Part shown: piece by piece, positions 1 through 8,156 of the stretch | How positions within the stretch are numbered: the stretch's first letter is position 1 | How the letters are laid out: every line of letters begins with the position of its first letter | Source of the DNA: Clostridiales bacterium | Lineage (GTDB): Bacteria; Bacillota; Clostridia; Christensenellales; CAG-138 | Assembly (NCBI GenBank): GCA_004554165.1 | Contig: SFNQ01000005.1 | Span: forward strand, 4,500 to 68,499 | Reading direction: 5' to 3' | Length of the DNA: 64,000 bases | Position numbers and translations under genes: made by a program | Notes under the pieces: model-generated | Told to the model about the DNA's origin: nothing | Database searches by the model: none | The model's input: the letters and a program-made list of their open reading frames with translations, nothing else

Positions 1-292
1 CCATTGCTCCGCCGGATTCTCCCCGCTGCGCCACGGAAAACCCCCATCCTCTCCCTTCTTCCGGATACCGTTCTTCCATAACCCGGAACCGCCGCGTCTC
101 GATAGCAACAGGGCCCCGCTTTCCGATGTTTCACAGCGTCCGCTGTGCGCAGGCGCCATGCCCGCAAATCCCTGTCCGCAGGCCCTTTTTCCACGCTTTT
201 CCCATGCCGCTGCTTTGACTCAGGGGCGGCTTTTACAGCCGCCCCCTCCATTCCCTGTTCTTCTGTTGTCGGGAGAATGCCGGCAGGTCCCG
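1..292. other. Non-coding left edge of window
   Basis: No open frame here has a ribosome binding site or a recognisable product. The small frames at 145-408 are GC-rich shadows. The only structure I see is the hairpin at 223-245, just downstream of the malic enzyme stop. Confidence 0.5.
223..245 (-). terminator. Hairpin downstream of malic enzyme
   Basis: A perfect 9-bp stem (GGGGCGGCT paired with AGCCGCCCC) encloses a 5-nt loop, about 50 bp past the malic enzyme stop codon. No U-tract follows on the minus strand, so it may be a weak terminator or an mRNA 3' end stabiliser. Confidence 0.4.
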
Positions 293-1468
293 TCAGATGC
301 GGGCGACGCCGCTGCGCCTTGCGGCCTCGGCCACCGCCGCCGCCACGGCTTTTCCGACGCGGGGATCGAAGGCTTTGGGGATGATATAATCCGGCGAAAG
401 CTCCGCATCGCCGATCAGCCCCGCCAGCGCCCGCGCTGCGGCAATCTTCATCTCATCGTTGATGTCCGATGCGCGCACGTCGAAGGCGCCGCGGAAAATA
501 CCCGGAAAGGCCAGAACGTTGTTGATCTGGTTTGGATAATCGCTGCGGCCCGTGGCGATGACCGCCGCGCCGCCCGCCTTCGACTCGTCCGGGTAGATCT
601 CCGGCGTAGGGTTGGCGCAGGCAAACACGACGGCGTCCTTTTTCATGGTTCTGACCATCTCCGTTGTGACCATGCCCGGCGCGGAAACGCCGATAAACAC
701 ATCCGCGCCCACCAGCATGTCCGCAAGACTGCCCGCTTTCCTTTCCCGGTTGGTCAACAGCGCAATCTCTTCCTTGATGGGGTTCATGCCCTCGCTGCGG
801 CCCTCGTAGATCGCACCCCTGCGGTCGCAGAGGATGATGTCCCGGAAGCCGTCGGACAGGAGCAGTCTCGTAATGCTGATTGCCGCAGCCCCCGCGCCGT
901 TGATGACGATTCTGACGTTTTCCTTCTTCTTGTTCACGACCTTCAGGGCATTGGTCAGACCCGCAAGCGTGATCACGGCCGTGCCATGCTGGTCGTCGTG
1001 GAAGATGGGGATATCGCACTTCTCCTTGAGCTTCCTTTCAATCTCAAAGCAGCGCGGGGCAGCGATGTCCTCCAGGTTCACGCCGCCGAAGCTGCCCGAG
1101 ATCAGATAGATGGTATTGACGATCTCATCCACATCTTTGGATTTGATGCAGAGCGGGAAAGCGTCCACATCCCCAAAGGACTTGAACAGGACGCACTTGC
1201 CCTCCATGACCGGCATCCCCGCCTCCGGGCCGATATCGCCCAGCCCCAGCACCGCCGTACCGTCCGTCACCACAAGGCACAGATTCCAGCGCCGCGTCAG
1301 CTCGTAGGAACGGTTCACGTCCTTTTGGATGGCAAGGCAGGGCTCCGCCACGCCAGGCGTATACGCCAGCGACAGATCCTCCTTTGTCTTGACGGGCACG
1401 GTGGCGACCACCTCCAGCTTGCCCTTCCATTCGGCGTGCTTCTTCAGCGATTCCTTAGCGTAATCCAT
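293..1468 (-). CDS. NAD(P)-dependent malic enzyme
   Basis: This cytoplasmic enzyme oxidatively decarboxylates malate to pyruvate. The 391-residue protein has the short bacterial malic enzyme length. Visible family motifs are YTPGVA near residue 38, the VTDGTAVLGLGDIG segment near 67, FHDDQHGT near 152, and a GAGAAA dinucleotide-binding turn near 180. I chose the ATG at 1468 because AAGTGAGGT lies just upstream and the protein then starts at MDYAKE; an upstream TTG would add only eight residues. It lies 10 bp after an Ldh2-family dehydrogenase gene, so the two are probably co-transcribed and could interconvert lactate or malate and pyruvate. NAD versus NADP preference cannot be read from sequence. 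There is no fused phosphotransacetylase domain. Confidence 0.93.
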   Translation of the reverse strand: MDYAKESLKKHAEWKGKLEVVATVPVKTKEDLSLAYTPGVAEPCLAIQKDVNRSYELTRRWNLCLVVTDGTAVLGLGDIGPEAGMPVMEGKCVLFKSFGDVDAFPLCIKSKDVDEIVNTIYLISGSFGGVNLEDIAAPRCFEIERKLKEKCDIPIFHDDQHGTAVITLAGLTNALKVVNKKKENVRIVINGAGAAAISITRLLLSDGFRDIILCDRRGAIYEGRSEGMNPIKEEIALLTNRERKAGSLADMLVGADVFIGVSAPGMVTTEMVRTMKKDAVVFACANPTPEIYPDESKAGGAAVIATGRSDYPNQINNVLAFPGIFRGAFDVRASDINDEMKIAAARALAGLIGDAELSPDYIIPKAFDPRVGKAVAAAVAEAARRSGVARI

Positions 1469-1478
1469 TGTTGTTACC

Positions 1479-2597
1479 TCACTTGTTCTCAAAGGGGAAG
1501 GTATAGGGGAGCTTCAGCTCATCCCGCACGGCCAGAATCTCCTTCTGCACCGCGTCGCCCACGGGGACGCCCTTGTCCCTGCGCTCCAGCCAGACGAGAT
1601 GCTCCTTTTCGCCCGCGGTATAGATACGATCGTGCCCGGGCGCCTTTTCCGAGGCGCGCAGCGCGCGCAGGATGTCGCCGCAGGTCTTTTTGAAGCTGTC
1701 CAGCCCGAGGAACGCCTCCGGATCGATAACGAGGAAGAAATGCCCGAGGTGATAGGGCTTTTTGTTGCCCTTCTCGTCCACATTGGTGAGCGATTTCAGG
1801 AAGCTGCCAGCCTGCAACGCCGCGGAAAGCACCTCAATGACGGTTGCATAGCCATAGCCCTTGTAGCCCGCCAGCTCCTCGCCGATGCCGCCCAGCGGGG
1901 CCAGCGCCGCCGTGCCGTCGGTCAGGCCCCGGAGGATTGCGGGGCTGTCCGTCATGGCGCTGCCGTCCCTGCCGATGACCATGCCTGCCGGCGTATCCTT
2001 GCCGGAGCGGGCGTAGTATTCGATCTTGCCGCGCTGGGAAATGGAGGTTGCGCAGTCCAGCATAAAGGGAAATTCCTCATCCGTCGGGAATCCCACGGTA
2101 AGCGGATTTGTGCCCAGCATGTTTTCCACGCCGAAGGTCGGGGCGATGGAGGGCCTTGCGTTGGTACCGGTAATGCCGATCATGCCCGCGTTGGTGGCCA
2201 TGCTGGCCCAGTAGCCCGCAATGCCGTAATGGGAGGAGTTGCGCACCGCCACCATACCGAGGCCGTACTGCTTCGCCTTGGCGATTGCCATCTCCATGGC
2301 CTTATGGGAAACCACCATGCCCATGCCGTCGTTGCCGTCGAGCACGGCGGTCGTCGGCCCTTCCTTTAAAATATCGATCTTTGTGACCGGGTTCAGAATG
2401 CCCGCCTTGATGCGGTCGATATAGATGGGTTTGAAGCGGTTGCAGCCATGGCTTTCGATGCCGCGGCGGTCGCTCTCCAGCAGCACATCGGCGCAAAGCT
2501 TTGCGTCCTCCCGCGGTACGCCGAAGCCCGCAAAAGCGTCGGTCAAAAACGCGTCCATCAGTTCCCAGGAGACATAGGGTCTGGTTTCGGTACTCAT
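1479..2597 (-). CDS. Ldh2-family malate/L-lactate dehydrogenase
   Basis: This 372-residue protein belongs to the Ldh2 (YlbC/ComC/AllD) family of NAD(P)-dependent 2-hydroxyacid dehydrogenases, which is unrelated to classical LDH/MDH. Matching signatures are the N-terminal segment ending ESHGCNRF, the VRNSSHYGIAGYW motif carrying the catalytic His, and the GITGTNARPSIAPTFG and GTNPLTVGFPT segments. The start at 2597 gives MSTETRPY with a purine-rich AAAGGGAAA upstream; a longer frame exists but lacks a better site. Its position directly before malic enzyme suggests malate or lactate as substrate, which is inference. Known members also use sulfolactate or ureidoglycolate, so substrate is unproven. 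Confidence 0.88.
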   Translation of the reverse strand: MSTETRPYVSWELMDAFLTDAFAGFGVPREDAKLCADVLLESDRRGIESHGCNRFKPIYIDRIKAGILNPVTKIDILKEGPTTAVLDGNDGMGMVVSHKAMEMAIAKAKQYGLGMVAVRNSSHYGIAGYWASMATNAGMIGITGTNARPSIAPTFGVENMLGTNPLTVGFPTDEEFPFMLDCATSISQRGKIEYYARSGKDTPAGMVIGRDGSAMTDSPAILRGLTDGTAALAPLGGIGEELAGYKGYGYATVIEVLSAALQAGSFLKSLTNVDEKGNKKPYHLGHFFLVIDPEAFLGLDSFKKTCGDILRALRASEKAPGHDRIYTAGEKEHLVWLERRDKGVPVGDAVQKEILAVRDELKLPYTFPFENK

Positions 2598-2735
2598 CGT
2601 TTGTTTTTCCCTTTCTGTCTTGAAATTGTAAGAGCCGTCCTCCCGCGCCTGCGGAAGACGTTTGCGCGCCGCGCCTGTTTCCAGTTTCTCCGACCGGCGC
2701 AACGCCCATGCAGCGCTTCAGAATTTTCCAGTTTT

Positions 2736-2764
2736 ATTGTATACGAGGCGCCGCAAAAACGCAA
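2736..2764 (-). promoter_or_regulatory. Promoter of Ldh2/malic enzyme operon
   Basis: On the minus strand, TTGCGT (2759-2764) and TACAAT (2736-2741) are separated by 17 bp. The predicted transcript has a leader of roughly 130 nt before the start codon at 2597. Confidence 0.5.
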
Positions 2765-2958
2765 GCCGCGCGGCGAGTTCTCTCCGCCGCGCTGCCCGTT
2801 CCGGCGCGCCGCGGCCTGAGCGTCTCCTCTTCCGTCTTTTCCTCTTTTTGATATTTCCCGCGCTTTTTTTACATACATTTGACCGGGGCGGTATCGCATT
2901 CCTAACAGACGCGGGATAGGATGAAACCGTAATGAAGCAAGGAAAGAGAGGAAATACC

Positions 2959-3843
2959 ATGAAAAAAACTTTCGCTGTCGTTTGCGCGGCGCTGCTGGTC
3001 TTTGCAACGCTCATGGGCTGCTCCGCAGCGCCCTCAGGGACGGACGCCGCCGCAAAGAACGGCTCGGCCATCGCCGTCATCTCCCGCGAGGACGGCTCCG
3101 GCACCCGCGGCACGTTCATTGAGCTGTTCGGCATTGAGCAGAAGGACGCGGAGGGCAACAAGGTCGATTATACGACCGATAACGCCGACATTACCAACAG
3201 CACCTCGGTCATGATGACCTCCGTAGCGGGCAATCCCAACGCAATCGGCTATATCTCGCTGGGCTCGCTGAACAGCTCCGTCAAGGCGCTGGAGATCGAC
3301 GGCGCGGCGGCTTCGGTGGAAAACATCAAGTCCGGCGCCTACGGCATCGCCCGCCCCTTCAACGTTGCCACCGCTGCGGATGTGTCAGAAGCAGCCGCCG
3401 CTTTTCTCGGGTTTATCCTGAGCAGCGAGGGGCAGCAGGTCGTTGCGGACAGCGGCTATATCCCGCTGGATGATACCGCGCCGTTTTCCGGCAGCACGGT
3501 CTCCGGCAAGGTTGTTGTGGCGGGCTCCTCCTCGGTCACGCCCGTTATGGAGAATCTCAAGGAGGCCTACCTCGCCCTGAACCCGAACGCGGAGATTGAA
3601 ATTCAGATGAGCGACTCCTCCACGGGCGTGAAATCCGCCATCGACGGCATCTGTGACATCGGCATGGCCTCGCGCCAGCTCAAGGACAGCGAGCTTCAGG
3701 CGGGCCTGACCTCCACCGTCATCGCCATGGACGGCATCGCGGTCATCGTAAACCGGGAAAATCCGGTTTCCGGCCTCACCACAGAGCAGGTGCGCGCCAT
3801 CTTCATGGGCGAGATCACCGCATGGGATGCGCTGGCGGAGTAG
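2959..3843 (+). CDS. pstS: Phosphate ABC transporter substrate-binding lipoprotein PstS
   Basis: This is the extracellular phosphate-binding component of the Pst transporter. The ATG at 2959 follows GAGAGGAAA and opens a signal peptide ending in the lipobox LMGC, so it is a lipoprotein. The domain order is unusual. The SREDGSGTRGTF phosphate-binding segment, normally in the C-terminal half of PstS, comes first (about residue 38). The AGSSSVTPVM segment, normally at the N-terminus, comes second (about residue 193). This permuted arrangement also occurs, as I recall, in other clostridial PstS proteins. It heads pstCAB-phoU with only 6 bp to pstC. A weak TTGACC lies upstream but no convincing -10 was found, which would fit an activator-dependent promoter. 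Confidence 0.93.
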   Translation: MKKTFAVVCAALLVFATLMGCSAAPSGTDAAAKNGSAIAVISREDGSGTRGTFIELFGIEQKDAEGNKVDYTTDNADITNSTSVMMTSVAGNPNAIGYISLGSLNSSVKALEIDGAAASVENIKSGAYGIARPFNVATAADVSEAAAAFLGFILSSEGQQVVADSGYIPLDDTAPFSGSTVSGKVVVAGSSSVTPVMENLKEAYLALNPNAEIEIQMSDSSTGVKSAIDGICDIGMASRQLKDSELQAGLTSTVIAMDGIAVIVNRENPVSGLTTEQVRAIFMGEITAWDALAE

Positions 3844-3849
3844 GGAACG

Positions 3850-4701
3850 ATGAGCCGCATCAAAGAAATGGCCGCAAGGGTGATCTTCGCCCTTGCCGCC
3901 TGCATTTCCATTCTGGCGGTGGTGCTGATCTGCCTGTTTCTCTTTGCCAACGGCCTGCCCGGCATGATGGAAATCGGCGTCTGGGACTTTCTCACGGGCA
4001 CACGCTGGAAGCCCGGCAACGACATCTACGGCATCCTGCCGATGATTCTCGGCAGCGCCTATGTGACCGCAGGCGCGCTGCTCATCGGCGTTCCCGCGGG
4101 CCTGCTCTGCGCGTTGTACCTGTCCCGCTTCGCCTCGCCGCGGACGCAGCGGCTGCTTCGCCCCGCCGTGTCGCTGCTTGCGGGGATTCCCTCGGTGGTA
4201 TACGGTTTTTTCGGCCTCGTGGTCATTGTGCCGCTCATCCGGCAGCTCTTTGGCGGCACCGGCTCAAGCCTGCTCGCCGCCTCCGTCCTGCTGGGCATCA
4301 TGATCCTTCCCACGATCATCACCGTGAGCGAATCCGCGCTGAACGCCGTGCCGGACAGCTACTATGACGGCGCGCTGGCGCTGGGCGCGACGCACGAGCG
4401 GGCTGTGTTCTCCGTGCTGCTGCCTGCGGCGAAGTCGGGCGTGACCGCAGGCGTGATCCTCGGCGTTGGCCGGGCGGTGGGGGAGGCCATGGCGGTCATG
4501 ATGGTGGCGGGCAACCGGGCGGTGATGCCCCATAGCCTCCTGGCGGGCGTGCGGACGCTCACGAGCAACATCGTCATGGAGATGGGCTATGCGGCGGACC
4601 TGCACCGGGAGGCCCTCATCGCAACGGCCGTGGTGCTGTTCGTCTTTATTCTCATCATCAATCTGCTGTTCTCTCTGCTCAAGGGGAGGTCGAAAGCATG
4701 A
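3850..4701 (+). CDS. pstC: Phosphate ABC transporter permease PstC
   Basis: This integral membrane subunit of the Pst phosphate importer has 283 residues and about six hydrophobic segments. The binding-protein-dependent permease (EAA-type) loop is visible near residues 175-195 (ALALGATHERAVFSVLLP), and SVVYGFFGLVVIVPLI marks the PstC/PstA family. It starts 6 bp after pstS and its stop overlaps the pstA start (ATGA), so translation is probably coupled. PstC is told from PstA by order and by the longer N-terminal periplasmic loop. Confidence 0.94.
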   Translation: MSRIKEMAARVIFALAACISILAVVLICLFLFANGLPGMMEIGVWDFLTGTRWKPGNDIYGILPMILGSAYVTAGALLIGVPAGLLCALYLSRFASPRTQRLLRPAVSLLAGIPSVVYGFFGLVVIVPLIRQLFGGTGSSLLAASVLLGIMILPTIITVSESALNAVPDSYYDGALALGATHERAVFSVLLPAAKSGVTAGVILGVGRAVGEAMAVMMVAGNRAVMPHSLLAGVRTLTSNIVMEMGYAADLHREALIATAVVLFVFILIINLLFSLLKGRSKA

Positions 4702-5528
4702 ACGCTCAGAAGCGCAGCGCGGCAGTCCTGCGCATGCTCGTTTACGCGGGGGCCGGCTTTACCGCGGCAGTTCTCGTCCTGCTCGTAGGCTACATCCTCG
4801 TTCGGGGCATTCCGAACCTGCGCCCTTCGCTCTTTGCCTGGAAGTATACGACGGAAAACGTCTCGCTGCTTCCAGCGCTCATCAATACGGTTCTTATGAC
4901 CGCGCTGTCGCTGCTCATTGCGGTACCGATGGGCATCGGTTCCGCGATCTACCTGGCAGAGTACGCGCGGCGCGGCAGCCGGCTTGTGCGGCTGATCCGC
5001 ATTACGGCGGAAACACTGTCGGGCATTCCCTCGATCATCTACGGCCTGTTCGGCCAGCTGTTCTTTGTCGCGGCGCTTGGCCTGGGCCTTTCCCTGCTCT
5101 CCGGCGCGATGACGCTGTCCATCATGATCCTGCCGCTGGTCATGCGAACGACGGAGGAGGCGCTGCTCGCCGTGCCGGACAGCTACCGCGAGGGCAGCTT
5201 TGGCCTGGGCGCGGGCAGACTGAGAACGGTATTCCGCGTGGTACTGCCCTCAGCCGTACCGGGTATCCTCGCGGGCGTAATTCTCGGCATTGGGCGCATC
5301 GTAGGCGAAACCGCCGCGCTGCTGTACACTGCGGGCTCGGTGGCAGAGGTGCCAAAAAGCCTGTTCCATTCGGCCCGTACGCTCTCGGTACACATGTACG
5401 CGCTTTCCGGCGAGGGCCTGTATCTTGAACAGAGCTACGCCACCGCCGTGGTGCTGCTGGTCATCGTCATCGGCATCAACGCGCTGTCCGCGGCCCTCGC
5501 CAAACGCATTGCAAGGAGATCAACATAA
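4698..5528 (+). CDS. pstA: Phosphate ABC transporter permease PstA
   Basis: This is the second membrane subunit of the phosphate importer, with 276 residues. It contains the PstA-type loop with SYREGSFGLGAGRLRTVFRV (about residues 157-176) and GIPSIIYGLFGQLFF near 110. The ATG overlaps the pstC stop by 4 bp, and the stop lies 1 bp before the pstB ATG. It forms a heterodimer with PstC that PstB drives. Confidence 0.94.
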   Translation: MNAQKRSAAVLRMLVYAGAGFTAAVLVLLVGYILVRGIPNLRPSLFAWKYTTENVSLLPALINTVLMTALSLLIAVPMGIGSAIYLAEYARRGSRLVRLIRITAETLSGIPSIIYGLFGQLFFVAALGLGLSLLSGAMTLSIMILPLVMRTTEEALLAVPDSYREGSFGLGAGRLRTVFRVVLPSAVPGILAGVILGIGRIVGETAALLYTAGSVAEVPKSLFHSARTLSVHMYALSGEGLYLEQSYATAVVLLVIVIGINALSAALAKRIARRST

Positions 5529-5529
5529 T

Positions 5530-6279
5530 ATGGATAAGTTCACCATACGTCATCTCGACCTGTACTACGGCGCGTTCCATGCGCTGAAAAACGTCTCCCT
5601 GAACATTCCGGAGCGGGAGATCACCGCCTTTATCGGCCCCTCCGGCTGTGGCAAGAGCACCCTGCTCAAAACGCTGAACCGCATGAACGATCTGGTGGAG
5701 GGCTGCCGCATCAGCGGCGAGGTCAAGCTGGACGGCATCGACATTTACGGCAGGCTGGACACGGCGCTGCTGCGCAAACGCGTGGGCATGGTCTTTCAAA
5801 AGCCCAACCCCTTCCCCATGAGCGTTTACGACAACGTGGCCTTCGGTCCGCGCACCCACGGCATCCGCCAGCGGGCGAAGCTGGACGAAATCGTGGAGCG
5901 GTCTCTGCGCAGCGCCGCCATCTGGGAGGAGCTCAGGGACCGGCTCAAAAAGGATGCGCTGGGGCTTTCCGGCGGACAGCAGCAGCGGTTATGCATCGCC
6001 CGCGCGCTGGCGGTTGAACCGGAGGTGCTGCTCATGGATGAGCCGACCAGCGCGCTGGACCCCATTTCCACCGCAAAGATCGAGGATCTCGCCGTCTCGC
6101 TCAAGCGCGAATATACCATCGTCATGGTCACGCACAACATGCAGCAGGCAGCGCGCATCTCGGACAAGACCGCCTTTTTCCTGCTGGGCGAGGTCATCGA
6201 GTTTGACGAAACGGAGCGGCTCTTCTCCATACCGCGCGACAAGCGCACCGAGGACTATATCACCGGGAGGTTCGGATAA
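5530..6279 (+). CDS. pstB: Phosphate ABC transporter ATPase PstB
   Basis: This cytoplasmic ATPase powers phosphate import. Its 249 residues match the PstB norm. Walker A GPSGCGKST is at about 36-44, the signature LSGGQQQR at about 150, Walker B LLMDEPTSALDP follows, and the switch His lies in VTHNMQQAAR. MNDLVEGCRISGEV is a PstB-typical stretch. The start at 5530 follows AAGGAGA; a longer frame runs into pstA but lacks family similarity. The stop is 4 bp before phoU. Confidence 0.97.
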   Translation: MDKFTIRHLDLYYGAFHALKNVSLNIPEREITAFIGPSGCGKSTLLKTLNRMNDLVEGCRISGEVKLDGIDIYGRLDTALLRKRVGMVFQKPNPFPMSVYDNVAFGPRTHGIRQRAKLDEIVERSLRSAAIWEELRDRLKKDALGLSGGQQQRLCIARALAVEPEVLLMDEPTSALDPISTAKIEDLAVSLKREYTIVMVTHNMQQAARISDKTAFFLLGEVIEFDETERLFSIPRDKRTEDYITGRFG

Positions 6280-6283
6280 ACAG

Positions 6284-6937
6284 ATGAGAAACCGATTTGA
6301 CGCGCAGCTTGCGCTGCTGAACGAGGAACTGCTGGCCATGGGCGCCCTGATTGAGCGCGCCATTGACGACGCCGCGGCCGCCCTGCGCGGCCAGGACGCG
6401 GAGGCCGCAAACGAAGCCATTGCGCTGGGAGACGAGATCGACCAGAAGGAGCGGGAGATCGAAACGCTCTGTCTCAAGCTCCTGTTGCAGCAGCAGCCCG
6501 TGGCGCGGGACCTGCGGCTCATCTCCGCGGCGCTGAAAATGATCACCGACATGGAGCGCATCGGCGATCAGGCGGAGGATATTTCCGAGCTGGTGCTCTA
6601 CCTGGCCGGCGCGCCCCACGTCAAGGCGCTGGAGCACCTGCCGGAGATGGCGGAGGCCGCCATTTCCATGGTACACGGCAGTCTGGACGCCTTTGTCAAA
6701 AAGGATCTGGAGCTGGCGCGGGAGGTCATTGTCCAGGACGACGTTATCGACGGCCTGTTCGACGTGGTCAAGGCGGAGCTGATCGCGCTCATCCGCAGCG
6801 ATGCGGAAAACGGCGAGCAGGCCATCGACCTGTTGATGATCGCAAAATACTTTGAACGGATCGGCGACCATGCGCAAAACATTGCCGAATGGGTGGAATA
6901 CTCCATCACCGGCATGCACAAGGGCAAATACCTGTAG
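6284..6937 (+). CDS. phoU: Phosphate signalling protein PhoU
   Basis: PhoU is a cytoplasmic three-helix-bundle protein that links Pst transport to phosphate signalling and limits uptake. The 217-residue protein has the two PhoU repeats, each with a metal-binding acidic signature: ALGDEIDQKEREIE then KMITDMERIGDQAEDI in the first, VQDDVIDGLFD then KYFERIGDHAQNIAEW in the second. It closes the pst operon. No PhoP/PhoR pair lies in this window, so the sensor must be elsewhere. Confidence 0.95.
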   Translation: MRNRFDAQLALLNEELLAMGALIERAIDDAAAALRGQDAEAANEAIALGDEIDQKEREIETLCLKLLLQQQPVARDLRLISAALKMITDMERIGDQAEDISELVLYLAGAPHVKALEHLPEMAEAAISMVHGSLDAFVKKDLELAREVIVQDDVIDGLFDVVKAELIALIRSDAENGEQAIDLLMIAKYFERIGDHAQNIAEWVEYSITGMHKGKYL

Positions 6938-6957
6938 CCGCCGCGCCTGCGCAGACT

Positions 6958-7521
6958 TCAGACGGGACAGCCGGTGAGTTTTTCATTGAGTTTGCTGTAA
7001 ACGATTTGCATTTCCGGCTCCGTACAGCGGGAAACCGCCTCGGAAAGCCCCATCCAGGCCACGCCGCTGTTTTCATCGGGCTTGATGCGCACGGTCTCCG
7101 CCTCGTCTGCGATGAGCAGATAGGTGCAGTTCAGGTGCAGGTGCGCGGAAACGTATTGCCCGCGCCGGACGTGTCCCGGCACCGTGAGAATCTCCAGCGA
7201 AAACAGCTCCTCCGACAGCAGACGCGCGCCGCGCAGGCCCGTCTCCTCCGACGCCTCGCGCAGCGCCACCGCGGCAAGATCGCTCTCGCCATCGGCATGG
7301 CCGCCCGTCCAGCTCCAGGAGCGGTAAATGTTGTGGTATACCATAAGCACCCGCGTGCGATCCGCGTTGGCGATCCAGGAAGAGCCGGTAAAGTGGCAGA
7401 GCGCGTTGTCCCGCGTCAGCACATCCGGAAAGCGGTCGAGGCAGTCCAGCATCCGGCGCCGGTCCGCCTCCTCCTGCGCATTGCAGGGCCTGTAGCGGAA
7501 AAGCTGTTCCCGAAGTCCCAT
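6958..7521 (-). CDS. NUDIX hydrolase
   Basis: This is a 187-residue NUDIX hydrolase of the 'GGHADG' subgroup. The Nudix helix REASEETGL is intact, preceded by WSWTGGHADGESDL; the first Glu of the classical box is a Ser, with Glu one residue earlier. Members cleave nucleoside diphosphate derivatives, but this substrate is unknown. It starts 23 bp after the ANTAR regulator stop and is probably the last gene of the glnA transcript, converging on phoU with 20 bp between the stops. Confidence 0.85.
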   Translation of the reverse strand: MGLREQLFRYRPCNAQEEADRRRMLDCLDRFPDVLTRDNALCHFTGSSWIANADRTRVLMVYHNIYRSWSWTGGHADGESDLAAVALREASEETGLRGARLLSEELFSLEILTVPGHVRRGQYVSAHLHLNCTYLLIADEAETVRIKPDENSGVAWMGLSEAVSRCTEPEMQIVYSKLNEKLTGCPV

Positions 7522-7544
7522 GGTTGTTCGTTCCCTCCCCGTTG

Positions 7545-8135
7545 TTACGGCTCATAGGCCATGAGTATCCCCTGCGCCACCTCTCGTCTGGTGCGGTGGG
7601 TATCCATGGCCTGTTTTTCAATATAGCGGTGCGCAGCGGCCTCGTCCATCTGGAACCGGGCAATGAGAATCCACTTGGCGCGGTTGACCACGCGGATCTC
7701 CTCCATCTTCGCCGCCAGCGTCTCCGCCTTCTTTTCCATGGCGGAAAGCCGCGCGCGCGTTGCCACGAGCAGCCGCATCGCCTGATAGACCGCTTGCGGC
7801 GCGGTCGGCTTTGCAAGCGTCAGCACGCCCGCATCCTCCACCGCATCGCAGGCCGAATCGAAGGCGTCCGCAGGCACAAGCAGCAATACGCCGCGGCGAG
7901 GATCGGCCGCGATCTCCCGGGCCAGCTCCGGACCGAAGGTGTCCGGCAGCGGCGCGTTCAGCAGCACGAGATCAAAGGGCATATCGATCAGCAGCCGCCG
8001 GGCCTCGTTTCCGCTCCCCACGCGCCGGACCGGTCGGAACCGGTTCTCCGGCAGTATTGCGGAAAGCCTTGCCCCTGCGGCTTCGGAGCCGGCGGCCACC
8101 AGTACGCTATACAGTTGTTCCCCTGCGCGCGGCAA
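7545..8135 (-). CDS. ANTAR-domain response regulator (antiterminator)
   Basis: This 196-residue protein has an N-terminal receiver-like domain, a short coiled coil (about 115-140) and a C-terminal ANTAR RNA-binding domain (about 135-190, AKWILIARFQMDEAAAHRYI). ANTAR proteins bind hexaloop RNA hairpins and prevent termination. The start is TTG at 8135 with GGAGG six bases upstream. The expected phospho-acceptor position reads Asn (VLLNAPLPD), so canonical phosphorylation is unlikely. It lies 21 bp after the GSI gene. In Clostridium saccharobutylicum the glnA-linked antiterminator NitR is a known parallel. The likely RNA target is the leader of the divergent GSIII gene at 9585-9632, which is inference from sequence. 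Confidence 0.88.
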   Translation of the reverse strand: MPRAGEQLYSVLVAAGSEAAGARLSAILPENRFRPVRRVGSGNEARRLLIDMPFDLVLLNAPLPDTFGPELAREIAADPRRGVLLLVPADAFDSACDAVEDAGVLTLAKPTAPQAVYQAMRLLVATRARLSAMEKKAETLAAKMEEIRVVNRAKWILIARFQMDEAAAHRYIEKQAMDTHRTRREVAQGILMAYEP

Positions 8136-8156
8136 CGAAAGCCTCCGGTTTCCGGC

